Assembly: GCA_001556995.1 (NCBI GenBank)
Contig: LSKF01000001.1
Coordinates: forward strand, 1 to 64,000
DNA: 64,000 nt
From: Erythrobacteraceae bacterium CCH12-C2
Lineage (GTDB): Bacteria > Pseudomonadota > Alphaproteobacteria > Sphingomonadales > Sphingomonadaceae
Reading direction: 5' to 3'
The position numbers and the translations under genes were made by a program. The notes under the pieces were generated by a model, which saw only the letters and a program-made list of their open reading frames with translations, ran no database searches and was not told the DNA's origin. Shown here in pieces: positions 17,343 through 25,218 of the stretch (positions within the stretch are counted from its first letter, which is position 1; each line of letters starts with the position of its first letter).

Positions 17343-19702
17343 CAATTCTCTCCCGCTGTCTGCACACCTTGCGGCAAGGCGTAGGCGATCAGTTCGTTGC
17401 TGTATCCGGACAGGATGCCGCCGTGGCCGCCAGCTGCGATCACCACGAACTGCCGCCCGGACCGGTCGGACCAATAAGTCATCGGCGTGGCATTGCCGCC
17501 GGCGGGCAACCTGCCATGCCATAGCTCTTCACCTGTGCGAATGTCATAGGCGCGGATCATGTGTTCCTGCGTTGCTCCGATGAAGGCCAGACCCGACCCC
17601 GTAATTACGGCCCCGCCGATATTGGGAACGCCCATGGGAATAGGTATACCGAGGGGCAACAAGAGCGGGCCGCTATCGCGCGCGGTGCCGAACGGGCGTT
17701 GCCACAGCAGCTCGCCCGAATTGAGATCAACCGCGCTGATCAGCCCGTAAGGCGGCTGGGTGCACGGTGCCACAAGCGGGGAAAGGAATGGCGCGACCGA
17801 AGCGGCATAGGGCGTTCCGGCCTGCGGCACCGGGCCAGCCACGCTTTCGAAGCTGGCGATTTCGGCCGGTTGCAATCCCATCCGGTCTGCCTCCTCGCGG
17901 GAGATCAGGCGATTGTAGTTGATCACATGCGATGAATTGACAAAGGCGATGCCGCTGCCCGGATCAATGGCTACACTTCCCCAGTTATTGCCGCCAAGCG
18001 ACCCCGGCCAGATGATCGAGGCGCGGTCGGTTTCAAGCGGGGTCATGTGGCCGTCAAAACGGGCTCTGCGGAATTGCAGGCGGCACCACGCCTGATCCAG
18101 CAGAGCCATGCCCCACATGCTCTTCTCGCTCGGGCGCGGGCCTTCGAAACTCGGCAGGCCGACAGAGAAAGGTTGGGTAGAAGAGGCGCGATCGCCCTCC
18201 GCTTCGGACACGGCTACCGGCAGTTCAGCCACTTCCGCTATGGGTTCGCCCGTGCGGCGGTCAAGCATGAACATCTCGCCACGCTTGGTAGGCTGCAACA
18301 GGGCGGGGCGCCCATCGGCAAGATTGAACAGTACCGGTTGGGAGCCGATATCATAATCCCAGATATCGCGATGCGTGGTCTGGAAATGCCAGCGCGGTCG
18401 ACCGGTTTCAGCATCGAGGGCAACGATACTACTGGAATAGGTTTCCATCTCTGGTGTGCGGTGCAGGCCGGTGTAGTCGGGCGTGGCGTTGCCGAGCGGC
18501 ACGTAGACCATGCCCAGTTCTTCATCCGCGCTCATCACGCTCCAGCTGTTGGGCGTTCCCGGAGTGTAGGTCTCTCCCTCGCCGGGTTCGCCAAGGCGAT
18601 CGGGCGCGCCCATATCCCATGCCCAGGCCAGATCGCCTGTCACCGCATCGAAAGCGCGAATGACGCCGGATGGCTCTCCGGTCATCTGGCCGTCGGTCAC
18701 CCAGCCGCCCACTACCAGTTTTCCGTCAACCACGGTTGGCGGCGAAGTGACGTGATAGTAGCCCGGCGGGGCGTCGCTCATGCCGCGCAGAAGGTCGACT
18801 TCGCCCGCCTCGCCAAAACCGGCACAAGGCTGGCCGGTGCGGGCATCCAACGCGATCAGGCGGCTGTCTATCGTGGCGGTATAGATGCGCGCGGCGCAGC
18901 TTTCGGTCTCGTCCGCATCGGGCACGGCGTAATGGCTGACCCCGCGACATGTTTGCCCAAATACTCCGGTGGTGTCGGCATTGGCGGTAAAGCGCCAGAG
19001 CTGCTTGCCGCTTTCGGGATCAAGGGCGATCACATCGTTGTAGCCGGTGCAGAAATACAGCATGCCGTCGATCATCAGGGGCGTGGCCTGGAACGGGGCA
19101 GCCTCGCCATTGGGTTCAGCCCCGGTTGAAAAGCGCCAAACCTCTTCAAGGGCTCCCACGTTGGCGTGCGTAATCTGGTCGAGCGGAGAATAACGAGTCC
19201 CCTCCTGGAGGTTGCCGTAGTGGTGCCATTCACCATCGCGCGCAGTTTCGGGACCAGCAGCCAGTGCAGAAAGATCATCCCCACCGGCGATGCGATCGTT
19301 CCAGAAGGTCCACGATAGGCCGCCTGCCAATGCCAGCACGGCAGTGGCCAGCAGGCCGGCGCTTAACCGGGTTACAGGCTTCGTAGCCAGTGATCGCCGG
19401 ACCCACGGCAAAAGTAGCCAGATGCCAATTCCGGTAAGCAGGCCCATCCGCCCAAACAGTGGCCAGAACGAGATCCCCGATTCCCACACCGACCATGCAA
19501 GCGAGACCGCCCAAAGCGCACCATAGGCTACCAGTGCCTTGGGCGATTGGCGCCACAGCAGCCACGCAATGGCGATCAGGGCGAGGCCGCAGGCCAAGTA
19601 ATAGGGTGAACCGCCTGCCAGCAGCAGTTGCCCGCCCAACCACACTAGGCCGAGGCCCAACAACAGCAGCGCGAAAGCAAGCAAGCGGTTGAGCCAGGTC
19701 AT
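17342..19702 (-). CDS. Membrane-bound PQQ-dependent dehydrogenase (glucose/quinate type)
   Basis: The 786-residue protein has about five N-terminal membrane helices (residues 5-145) followed by an eight-bladed propeller quinoprotein domain. DGEWHHYGNLQEGTRYSPLDQI opens the domain, WDYDIGSQPVLF fits the catalytic Asp region, and LWHGRLPAGGNATPMTYW lies near the end. Homologues oxidise sugars or alcohols in the periplasm and pass electrons to ubiquinone. No PQQ biosynthesis gene is visible here, so the cofactor must come from elsewhere. The domain order matches Gcd, but the substrate is open because the context is not sugar metabolism. Confidence 0.88.
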   Translation of the reverse strand: MTWLNRLLAFALLLLGLGLVWLGGQLLLAGGSPYYLACGLALIAIAWLLWRQSPKALVAYGALWAVSLAWSVWESGISFWPLFGRMGLLTGIGIWLLLPWVRRSLATKPVTRLSAGLLATAVLALAGGLSWTFWNDRIAGGDDLSALAAGPETARDGEWHHYGNLQEGTRYSPLDQITHANVGALEEVWRFSTGAEPNGEAAPFQATPLMIDGMLYFCTGYNDVIALDPESGKQLWRFTANADTTGVFGQTCRGVSHYAVPDADETESCAARIYTATIDSRLIALDARTGQPCAGFGEAGEVDLLRGMSDAPPGYYHVTSPPTVVDGKLVVGGWVTDGQMTGEPSGVIRAFDAVTGDLAWAWDMGAPDRLGEPGEGETYTPGTPNSWSVMSADEELGMVYVPLGNATPDYTGLHRTPEMETYSSSIVALDAETGRPRWHFQTTHRDIWDYDIGSQPVLFNLADGRPALLQPTKRGEMFMLDRRTGEPIAEVAELPVAVSEAEGDRASSTQPFSVGLPSFEGPRPSEKSMWGMALLDQAWCRLQFRRARFDGHMTPLETDRASIIWPGSLGGNNWGSVAIDPGSGIAFVNSSHVINYNRLISREEADRMGLQPAEIASFESVAGPVPQAGTPYAASVAPFLSPLVAPCTQPPYGLISAVDLNSGELLWQRPFGTARDSGPLLLPLGIPIPMGVPNIGGAVITGSGLAFIGATQEHMIRAYDIRTGEELWHGRLPAGGNATPMTYWSDRSGRQFVVIAAGGHGGILSGYSNELIAYALPQGVQTAGEN

Positions 19703-19729
19703 GCGGGAGTTATCCTCAATCTTGACGCA

Positions 19730-20506
19730 TCAGGGCACCAGCGCGCTGGGCCCGCCAAACAGGATGCGGCCGAGCATGGCGGGGACCAGGTTGATGGCGA
19801 AAAAGGTTACCTGAAACAGCAGGGCCATGCCCCACAGCCGGGCCCATTCACGGCGCCATCCGGGCGGTTTTGCAGCAGCGCCAAGGCGGACTTCATGAGC
19901 CATGAAACCTTCCTCATTCCTGTCTGCTAGCAGGCCGACGAACCAGCCCGCCCACAGCCCGATCAGCAATGGAAAGATCAGCGGCAAGCGCCCCTGTTCG
20001 CTTTCCAGCGCCGGGCCGATCACCGAATCATAGGTCCACCAGCCATTGGCGACAGAACTGCCTTCGACGTAGATCTGGTACGCCAGGAACAACGGGAAGG
20101 CAGTGAGGAAGCTTAGGGCATAGACCGAACGGGCTGGAAACTTGCGATTCAGGAACAGCACCAGCGATGTGAGTAGAGGAATGGAGACTGCAAACCACCA
20201 GCCCCAGCTAAACGGCATGAACATCGGCTTCACCGGGGTGGTAAAGGCCATTTCGCCCCAGAAGGGGAGGCGTTCGAACTGCGGGTTCCACGCCAAATAG
20301 GCGCCCCAATCGGCGAAGAATTCTTGCCAGAATCCGCTGGACCCGGCGACCAGCATAAGGCCGAAGAGGGGTATTCGGCGGTTTTTCGCGGTAAGGGCCG
20401 CTGCTGCCAGCAGCAGGCCGCACCACAGATAGATGCTGCCGGTTTCCATAATCCAAGGATTGACCGGATCGCCCATGGTTTGCGCTGCGATTGCTTCCGG
20501 GTTCAC
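19730..20506 (-). CDS. Polytopic membrane protein, possibly AveC spirocyclase-like
   Basis: The 258-residue protein has about six or seven hydrophobic helices (for example IYLWCGLLLAAAALTA and LIFPLLIGLWAGWFVGLLA). It starts at a GTG overlapping the SnoaL gene stop by four bases. The aromatic-rich loop with FWQEFFADWGAYLAWNP vaguely recalls AveC-type spirocyclase membrane proteins, but I do not recognise a definite family. It stands 27 bases upstream of the quinoprotein gene, so it may be a partner of that enzyme or an independent cyclase-like membrane enzyme. Confidence 0.6.
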   Translation of the reverse strand: MNPEAIAAQTMGDPVNPWIMETGSIYLWCGLLLAAAALTAKNRRIPLFGLMLVAGSSGFWQEFFADWGAYLAWNPQFERLPFWGEMAFTTPVKPMFMPFSWGWWFAVSIPLLTSLVLFLNRKFPARSVYALSFLTAFPLFLAYQIYVEGSSVANGWWTYDSVIGPALESEQGRLPLIFPLLIGLWAGWFVGLLADRNEEGFMAHEVRLGAAAKPPGWRREWARLWGMALLFQVTFFAINLVPAMLGRILFGGPSALVP

Positions 20507-20955
20507 TGGGTCAACGCCTTGATATGTGAGGGCAGGTTGTGGGCGTAGCTCTTCTTTTCGTAGAGGCTGGAAATTCGCCAACCTTGCTGTGTGCGGCGGA
20601 ACTGGTGAATGTACCAGAGGCCGAAGAAGATCGTTTGCGGTTCACCATGGTCTCCCGGAACGACCATCGGATTGTAACAGACAGTGCGCGTTTCGCAGGT
20701 ATCGCCATCGAATTTGTACTGCGTGGTGGAAACTGCGTGCTGGGCCATCGGGATCGGGCCAAGGCTGGCTTCGAGGAAGGCCTTTATCTCGGGCAGTAAG
20801 CCCTTGATACCAACCATCTCACTGTAGTCGATCACCGCGTCATCGGTGAAAAACTGGTCCAGAGCATCGAAATCCTTGTTATCTACGGCATAGCAATAGC
20901 CGACCAGCAGATCCTGGATCTCGAATCTGTCAGACATCTCTTCGATTGAAAGCAC
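20503..20955 (-). CDS. SnoaL-like/NTF2-fold protein
   Basis: The 150-residue protein has the N-terminal helix FEIQDLLVGYCYAVDNKDFDALDQFF and the FTDDAVIDYSEM strand typical of SnoaL-like dehydratases and isomerases, with the conserved Asp and Tyr/His surroundings. It ends with RISSLYEKKSYAHNLP. AAGGGAG lies six bases before a GTG at 20955, preferred to an ATG at 20937. Its stop overlaps the membrane protein start. The reaction is unknown. Confidence 0.75.
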   Translation of the reverse strand: MLSIEEMSDRFEIQDLLVGYCYAVDNKDFDALDQFFTDDAVIDYSEMVGIKGLLPEIKAFLEASLGPIPMAQHAVSTTQYKFDGDTCETRTVCYNPMVVPGDHGEPQTIFFGLWYIHQFRRTQQGWRISSLYEKKSYAHNLPSHIKALTQ

Positions 20956-21014
20956 GGCAGTCTCCCTTCTGTCCGTCAGCCCTTCTTGAATGCGCCTGCG
21001 CACGATGGTTCGTT

Positions 21015-21030
21015 CCTTCCCATTGGTAGG
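21015..21030. promoter_or_regulatory. Putative regulon operator, CCTTCC-CATT-GGTAGG
   Basis: This 16-base palindrome (five of six arm positions pair) matches CCTNYC-N4-GRNAGG. It sits in the divergent region between two SnoaL-like genes, 60 bases from the leftward start and 118 bases from the rightward start. Confidence 0.5.
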
Positions 21031-21147
21031 TTGCAGCCTGGGTCATGAAATCGAAAAGGAGCGTGTTTGAAGGCCGTGATCCGCATGGGTGCCGGTCGCA
21101 TGCATTCCGAAGCTGCAATCCGCAGCGCACTTAACTGGAGAGAATTT

Positions 21148-21678
21148 ATGGCCGGGCGGATCCCCCCCTTCACAATGGACGACTTCAAGCTTTCGCCCGA
21201 AAAGCGAGCAGAGATTTGCGATGGCCTGACTGAACGTCAGACCTTCATGGTCAACCAGTGGATGGACCTCCACGACAAGCTTAACGTCGGCGACTGGTCG
21301 GGCTTTGACGAGTTCATGGACAAGTCGAAAATGACCTACGACAATCCGAACCGTCCTGACCTGGGCACGTTCGAGGAATGGTCGACTTCCCCGATGGCTC
21401 TATACAAGACCTTCCCCCCGTCGGTTTATCGCACGCTGAAGGCCTGGGGTAAGGGCGACGATGAGATCTGCGTGCTGTGCCACCACCACGGGAAGCACAC
21501 CGGCGGCCCCTACATGGGCGTGCAGCCGACCGGAAATCAGCTGGACGTGCTTTGGTTCAGCTGGATCAAGTTCGAAGGCGACAAGATTGTCCATATCTAT
21601 TCGATCTCCGATGTGCTCTCGATGCTGATCGATCTCGAAGTGATGGAGGCTCTGCAGCCGGTCGATCCCTACAAGTAG
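21148..21678 (+). CDS. SnoaL-like/NTF2-fold protein
   Basis: This 176-residue protein starts MAGRIPPFTMDDFKLS; GGAGAG five bases before the ATG fixes the start, and upstream in-frame ATGs are not supported. It has QWMDLHDKLNVGDWSGFDEFM, a CHHHGKHTGGPYMG segment and SWIKFEGDKIVHIYSISD, which fit a polyketide cyclase/SnoaL-like fold. The HHHGKH cluster is unusual and could bind a metal. It is monocistronic and ends in a strong terminator. Confidence 0.7.
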   Translation: MAGRIPPFTMDDFKLSPEKRAEICDGLTERQTFMVNQWMDLHDKLNVGDWSGFDEFMDKSKMTYDNPNRPDLGTFEEWSTSPMALYKTFPPSVYRTLKAWGKGDDEICVLCHHHGKHTGGPYMGVQPTGNQLDVLWFSWIKFEGDKIVHIYSISDVLSMLIDLEVMEALQPVDPYK

Positions 21679-21702
21679 AGCAAGGCGCCCTTCAGTAAAA
21701 CC

Positions 21703-21732
21703 AAGGGGAGGCAGCGATGCCTCCCCTTTCTT
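21703..21732 (+). terminator. Rho-independent terminator
   Basis: An 11-base perfect stem (AAGGGGAGGCA with TGCCTCCCCTT) encloses a GCGA loop and is followed by TCTT. It lies 25 bases after the SnoaL-like gene stop and is the clearest intrinsic terminator in the window. Confidence 0.85.
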
Positions 21733-21898
21733 GTTGTGTGTGGCGCGCGGGGCCCGCTCGCAAGCGCCCGGCTCATTCATACGAGCGGTGGAAATTGCGA
21801 ATACAAATTCTCTGGCCCCGCACGTGGCTCGTTTCGGTGCTGAGCAGGGTGGTCGTGCCGCATTCGCCGTGCACGTGATTGAGAATGAAAGTCGCAGG

Positions 21899-22009
21899 TT
21901 AATCGCCATTCACCAGCAGTTCGGCTACTTCGACCGTGTAGGTGCCAGCGAATTTATCCCACTTCTGCTGGACGGCGGCCTTACCTTCGAGCGGCGCGCT
22001 GCAGAAATA
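21899..22009 (-). pseudogene. Possible remnant of an NTF2/limonene-epoxide-hydrolase-like gene
   Basis: The 513-base stretch from 21679 to 22191 contains a terminator and no intact gene. On the minus strand a 36-codon open stretch reads SAPLEGKAAVQQKWDKF and then TYTVEVAELLVNGD before a stop. This resembles the middle of a limonene-epoxide-hydrolase-like NTF2 domain. Stops interrupt the frame on both sides, and nearby frames do not restore a full protein. A 17-base variant of the shared palindrome (22103-22119) lies upstream of it, as would suit a former promoter. I read it as a decayed gene, with low confidence. Confidence 0.35.
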
Positions 22010-22102
22010 TTAAACCACAAAACCTTCAGGCCCAAGGGTACGAAAAACTTTACTCAAATCCCATGATCTCCGACATTCCAGTAAGATTAGAACGATCCTA
22101 TG

Positions 22103-22119
22103 CCTACTCCCATGGCAGG
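22103..22119. promoter_or_regulatory. Spacing variant of the shared palindrome
   Basis: CCTACT and GGCAGG flank a five-base CCCAT centre, one base longer than in the other copies. It is in the non-coding stretch after the SDR gene ending at 22192 and upstream of the presumed gene remnant. Confidence 0.25.
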
Positions 22120-22191
22120 GTTTCCCTTCAATTGTCAGACCGCAGCGGCAAATCGCATTGACCTTCGAAAGATGGCCGCGATCGAACGTGC

Positions 22192-22944
22192 TCATAAGCT
22201 GAAGCCTCCATCTACGATGATTGTTTGCCCCGTTATGTAGGCCGACCGGTCCGATGCGAGGAACCGCACTGCCTCTGCCACTTCCCCGCCCGTACCGAAG
22301 CGGCGCAGTGCTATTGCCTTCTTCTGCTGCTCCCAAACTTCGGGCGAATAGAGGGTCTGCAGGAAGTTCGTACCAAGGCCCGCATCGATGATTCCGGGTG
22401 CCACCATGTTGGCACGTATGCCGAACTTGCCCTCTTCCTTGGCGATGGCTCTGCCAAGCGCCTCCATGCCCGCCTTGGGCACTGACGAAAGGGCATCTCC
22501 CGGAGGGAAGGTGTAGTTCGCCACCGAGACGACGATCACGAGGTTGCCGTGCTCTTGCGCGCGAAAAATTGGCAGGATTTCCGCCACTACACGCGTCAGC
22601 CCGATCAGTTCGGTCTCGATGACTTCGCGCCACTGGCTCTCTTTGATCTGGCTGACGAAGGGCTGCTCTATGGCCACGCCGGAGGCAAAGACCACAGCAT
22701 CGATGGAGCCGAGCTGCGCGGCTCCATCGGCGACGGCAGATTGGACCGAAGCGGGATCGGCAAGGTCGCAGGATACCGGCCAGCCTTTGCACGAAGGGGG
22801 CAGGCTGGCGCAAAGCTTCTCCGCCTCTGCCTTGCTGGAACGATAGGTGAGGGCGAGGCCTTCGAAGTCTTCGGCTAGCGCCTTGGCGGCTGCTTGCCCA
22901 AGGCCGCCGGTGGCGCCCACGATCAAGGCATTCCTTGCTCTCAT
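22192..22944 (-). CDS. SDR family protein lacking the catalytic tyrosine
   Basis: The 250-residue protein has the SDR Rossmann fold with IVGATGGLGQAAA at residue 8 and a VDGGFSL C-terminus. The active-site position reads SSVPK instead of Y-x3-K, so the catalytic tyrosine is replaced by serine while the lysine remains. The usual NNAG motif is FASG here. It may be a non-oxidoreductase SDR, or it may use another residue. It is the last gene of the long leftward run and overlaps the hydrolase gene by four bases. Confidence 0.8.
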   Translation of the reverse strand: MRARNALIVGATGGLGQAAAKALAEDFEGLALTYRSSKAEAEKLCASLPPSCKGWPVSCDLADPASVQSAVADGAAQLGSIDAVVFASGVAIEQPFVSQIKESQWREVIETELIGLTRVVAEILPIFRAQEHGNLVIVVSVANYTFPPGDALSSVPKAGMEALGRAIAKEEGKFGIRANMVAPGIIDAGLGTNFLQTLYSPEVWEQQKKAIALRRFGTGGEVAEAVRFLASDRSAYITGQTIIVDGGFSL

Positions 22945-23789
22945 CCGATAGGCTCCTCTGGAAAGCGGGACAGTTGTGCCAGCAATTGTGCTGCAAAGGC
23001 ATCATTCCTGTCGGCTGTGAACATGTGACCTGCGCCGCGTGCGATCAATATTTCCAGATGCGGGGCAAGCGCCTTGAAACGCGCGGTGTTGCTATCGCTG
23101 ACGAGGTGGCTCAGCTCTGCCCGCACCATCACCAGCGGAGAGGTTACCCGCGCTGCTGCGGCAAGCACGGCTTCGTTCTCGCTTGGCGGATGCAGGAATT
23201 CTTCTTTGCCGGTGGCGGGATCCCAATGCCAGTGCCAGCGCCCCATTTCGTCCTGTCGCATGGATCGGGCAAGCCGTGCGGGATCGGCCATGCGAGGCTG
23301 TGCGAGATGATGGGACAGCGCAGCGGCAGCCTCATCAAGACTGTCATAGCCCCTGGCACCTTCGGCGAAGAACTGGCGAATTCCGACGATCCCGTCGTCT
23401 GGCATGTCGGGAGCCACGTCGGCCAGCATGATCAGCCGGACCCTTGCCGGGTGGCGCGCCCCCCCGATCAGTGCCGCCTGCCCGCCCCGAGATGCACCGA
23501 CCAGTGTTACGCGCCTTGAAAACTGTTTAAGTAGAGCCTCCACATCGCGGGCAAACGCCTCGACATGGTAATCGCCATCGCTTGCCCATTGGCTTTCACC
23601 GTGACCGCGCAAATCGAAAGCGATCCCGTAATAGCCTGCTTCACCTACTTGGCGAGCCGAGGATCGCCAGGCGTTGCGGCTTTGGCCGCCGCCATGAAAA
23701 AAAAGCACAGGAGGAGCCTCCGGGTCGCCAAAGGCTAGCCCGGAAAGCTCCAGTCCGTCCCCCCTATAACTGACAGTATCGCCGCGCAA
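22941..23789 (-). CDS. Alpha/beta hydrolase
   Basis: The protein of about 282 residues has the PVLFFHGGGQSRNAW oxyanion segment, FDLRGHGES, nucleophile elbow GASRGG and a late GAGHMF histidine. It probably hydrolyses an ester or a C-C bond after ring cleavage. The start is uncertain: a TTG at 23789 directly follows the stop of the VOC gene and has AAGG six bases upstream, whereas in-frame ATGs further up (from 23909) lie inside the VOC gene. The TTG gives the expected N-terminus just before the YRGDGLELSG strand. Confidence 0.8.
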   Translation of the reverse strand: MRGDTVSYRGDGLELSGLAFGDPEAPPVLFFHGGGQSRNAWRSSARQVGEAGYYGIAFDLRGHGESQWASDGDYHVEAFARDVEALLKQFSRRVTLVGASRGGQAALIGGARHPARVRLIMLADVAPDMPDDGIVGIRQFFAEGARGYDSLDEAAAALSHHLAQPRMADPARLARSMRQDEMGRWHWHWDPATGKEEFLHPPSENEAVLAAAARVTSPLVMVRAELSHLVSDSNTARFKALAPHLEILIARGAGHMFTADRNDAFAAQLLAQLSRFPEEPIG

Positions 23790-23790
23790 A

Positions 23791-24339
23791 TCAGGCCTTG
23801 ATGGGCACTGTTTCAGCGTGGCTGGAGTGCTCTCCCGGGCCCTTGTAGGCAAACTTCCCGGGCGCGTGATGCCACTTGCCATCGTCATGGCTTTCATAAG
23901 GCGAAGCAACTTCGATCAGGCAACCATGCGTGCTCTTGGCACCTACCCAACTCCATTTCTGCCAGGTCATGTCGGGATCGTTAAAGGTCTCGCCACCCCC
24001 GGGTAGATGCAGGCCCTCGGCCTTCAGCTTTTCCATCGCGGCGGGAACGTCGTCGGTGGTGAAGCACAGGTGATGAACATGTTCGCCGACCTTGTCCAGC
24101 CGCTTGCCGAGCGGTGTGCCGGGTGCCGGCTGGATGAACTGGATCTCGGTGGAATACTCATTGACGAAGGTAGCCCACTTCATTCCGGCATCGTCTCCGC
24201 TGGAAAATTCGTCGTACTTTACGATCGGCTTCTCCAGCGATTGCGGATCGAGAACGCGAAGGATCTTGGTCCAGTCCTCGATCGCTTGATCGAGGTCGCG
24301 TACCACCATACATACATGGGCAAAAGGACCGCTGGGCAT
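23791..24339 (-). CDS. VOC superfamily (glyoxalase-like) protein
   Basis: The 182-residue protein begins with FAHVCMVVRDLDQAIEDW, a vicinal oxygen chelate beta-alpha start with a histidine ligand, and contains EHVHHLCFTTDDVPAAMEKL for the second module. Members include epimerases such as methylmalonyl-CoA epimerase, glyoxalases and dioxygenases. GGAGACGA precedes the ATG. The neighbours (MaoC hydratase and acyl-CoA dehydrogenase) suggest action on a CoA thioester, but the function remains open. Confidence 0.8.
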   Translation of the reverse strand: MPSGPFAHVCMVVRDLDQAIEDWTKILRVLDPQSLEKPIVKYDEFSSGDDAGMKWATFVNEYSTEIQFIQPAPGTPLGKRLDKVGEHVHHLCFTTDDVPAAMEKLKAEGLHLPGGGETFNDPDMTWQKWSWVGAKSTHGCLIEVASPYESHDDGKWHHAPGKFAYKGPGEHSSHAETVPIKA

Positions 24340-24355
24340 TATTCGTCTCCTTGGA

Positions 24356-24757
24356 TCAGATAATTATCGTGGCGGTGCCGGCATTCACGGTGCCGCGCCC
24401 ATCCACATCGAGTTTGAGGTCACAGGAAACACGGTTTCCTTCAACCGCCGTAATTTCGCCGGAAGCGACCGCGCGGTCGCCTTCGTAAACGTTGTCGAGA
24501 AAGCGGGAATCCATGCTTTCGATACGGCAGCCGGGAAAGGCCGCCATCAGCATGTTCATCAAATAGGCCACGTTTATAGGGCCCTGGTTGATCCGTTTGT
24601 CGCCCAAACCCTTGGCCTTCACCACTTCCACATCGAGGTGGATTGGATTTGGATCGGCCAGAAACACGGACCAGTCGCGCATGGTATCGGGGCTGACGCT
24701 CTCTATTACGAACGGCGGCAAGGAATCGCCAGCCTTGATGCTGCTTGCGCCGGTCAT
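24356..24757 (-). CDS. MaoC-like hydratase, catalytic subunit
   Basis: The 133-residue protein is a single hot-dog domain containing the MaoC/R-hydratase motif ADPNPIHLD (Asp and His catalytic) around residues 33-41. It starts at an ATG overlapping the stop of the next protein by four bases; an earlier in-frame ATG is noncoding. With the 24754 protein it looks like a heterodimeric enoyl-CoA hydratase in the manner of ChsH1/ChsH2 of steroid side-chain degradation. It should hydrate an enoyl-CoA. Confidence 0.82.
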   Translation of the reverse strand: MTGASSIKAGDSLPPFVIESVSPDTMRDWSVFLADPNPIHLDVEVVKAKGLGDKRINQGPINVAYLMNMLMAAFPGCRIESMDSRFLDNVYEGDRAVASGEITAVEGNRVSCDLKLDVDGRGTVNAGTATIII

Positions 24758-25206
24758 GCGGCCAACTCCTTGCGCGGCAGAACCCACACGTTGTCTGTCT
24801 CCAGCACCGCGTCGCCCCCTTCAGCGGGGTGGAGGCGCAGGCGGTAAGTAAGCACGTCCATCACACCAAGCTTGCGGCTTTTCTTGCGCACGAGGCTGAG
24901 GATTTCACCAGTAACCCTATAGTCCTGCCCAACCATCAGTTGCTGGGCAAAGCGTACGCCGGATGAACCCATCATCGGGCCATCTTCCACGTCGAATTCG
25001 CAGGTTTCGCAAACCCCTGCCACGGATTTGCCCATGGCGACCTGGGTAGCAATGTAATAATAGATGGGGTGCGCGGTGCCATCGCTAGCCGGTTCCAGCC
25101 CGGTGGATTTGCATAGGGCGGCATTTTCATCGGCATCGATCGTAAAGATCGCGGTGCCATCCAGCGATGTTCCGGCGACGTCGGGGGCAGGGAGGAAATC
25201 TTCCAT
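24754..25206 (-). CDS. MaoC-like N-terminal (FAS1-like) dehydratase domain protein
   Basis: The 150-residue protein resembles the non-catalytic hot-dog half of MaoC heterodimers: a FTIDADENAALCKSTG start, TAHPIYYY, FAQQLMVGQDYRVTGEI and a VWVLPRKEL end. The D-x4-H catalytic motif is absent. It forms a translationally coupled pair with the 24356 gene, 12 bases after the acyl-CoA dehydrogenase gene. The pair probably builds one active site suited to bulky acyl-CoA substrates. Confidence 0.78.
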   Translation of the reverse strand: MEDFLPAPDVAGTSLDGTAIFTIDADENAALCKSTGLEPASDGTAHPIYYYIATQVAMGKSVAGVCETCEFDVEDGPMMGSSGVRFAQQLMVGQDYRVTGEILSLVRKKSRKLGVMDVLTYRLRLHPAEGGDAVLETDNVWVLPRKELAA

Positions 25207-25218
25207 CTGCGATATCCT

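Noticed and set aside
22010..23005. Long minus-strand frame overlapping the SDR and hydrolase genes
   Set aside because: Its translation is arginine- and histidine-rich without a fold pattern, and the same bases encode a recognisable SDR in another frame.
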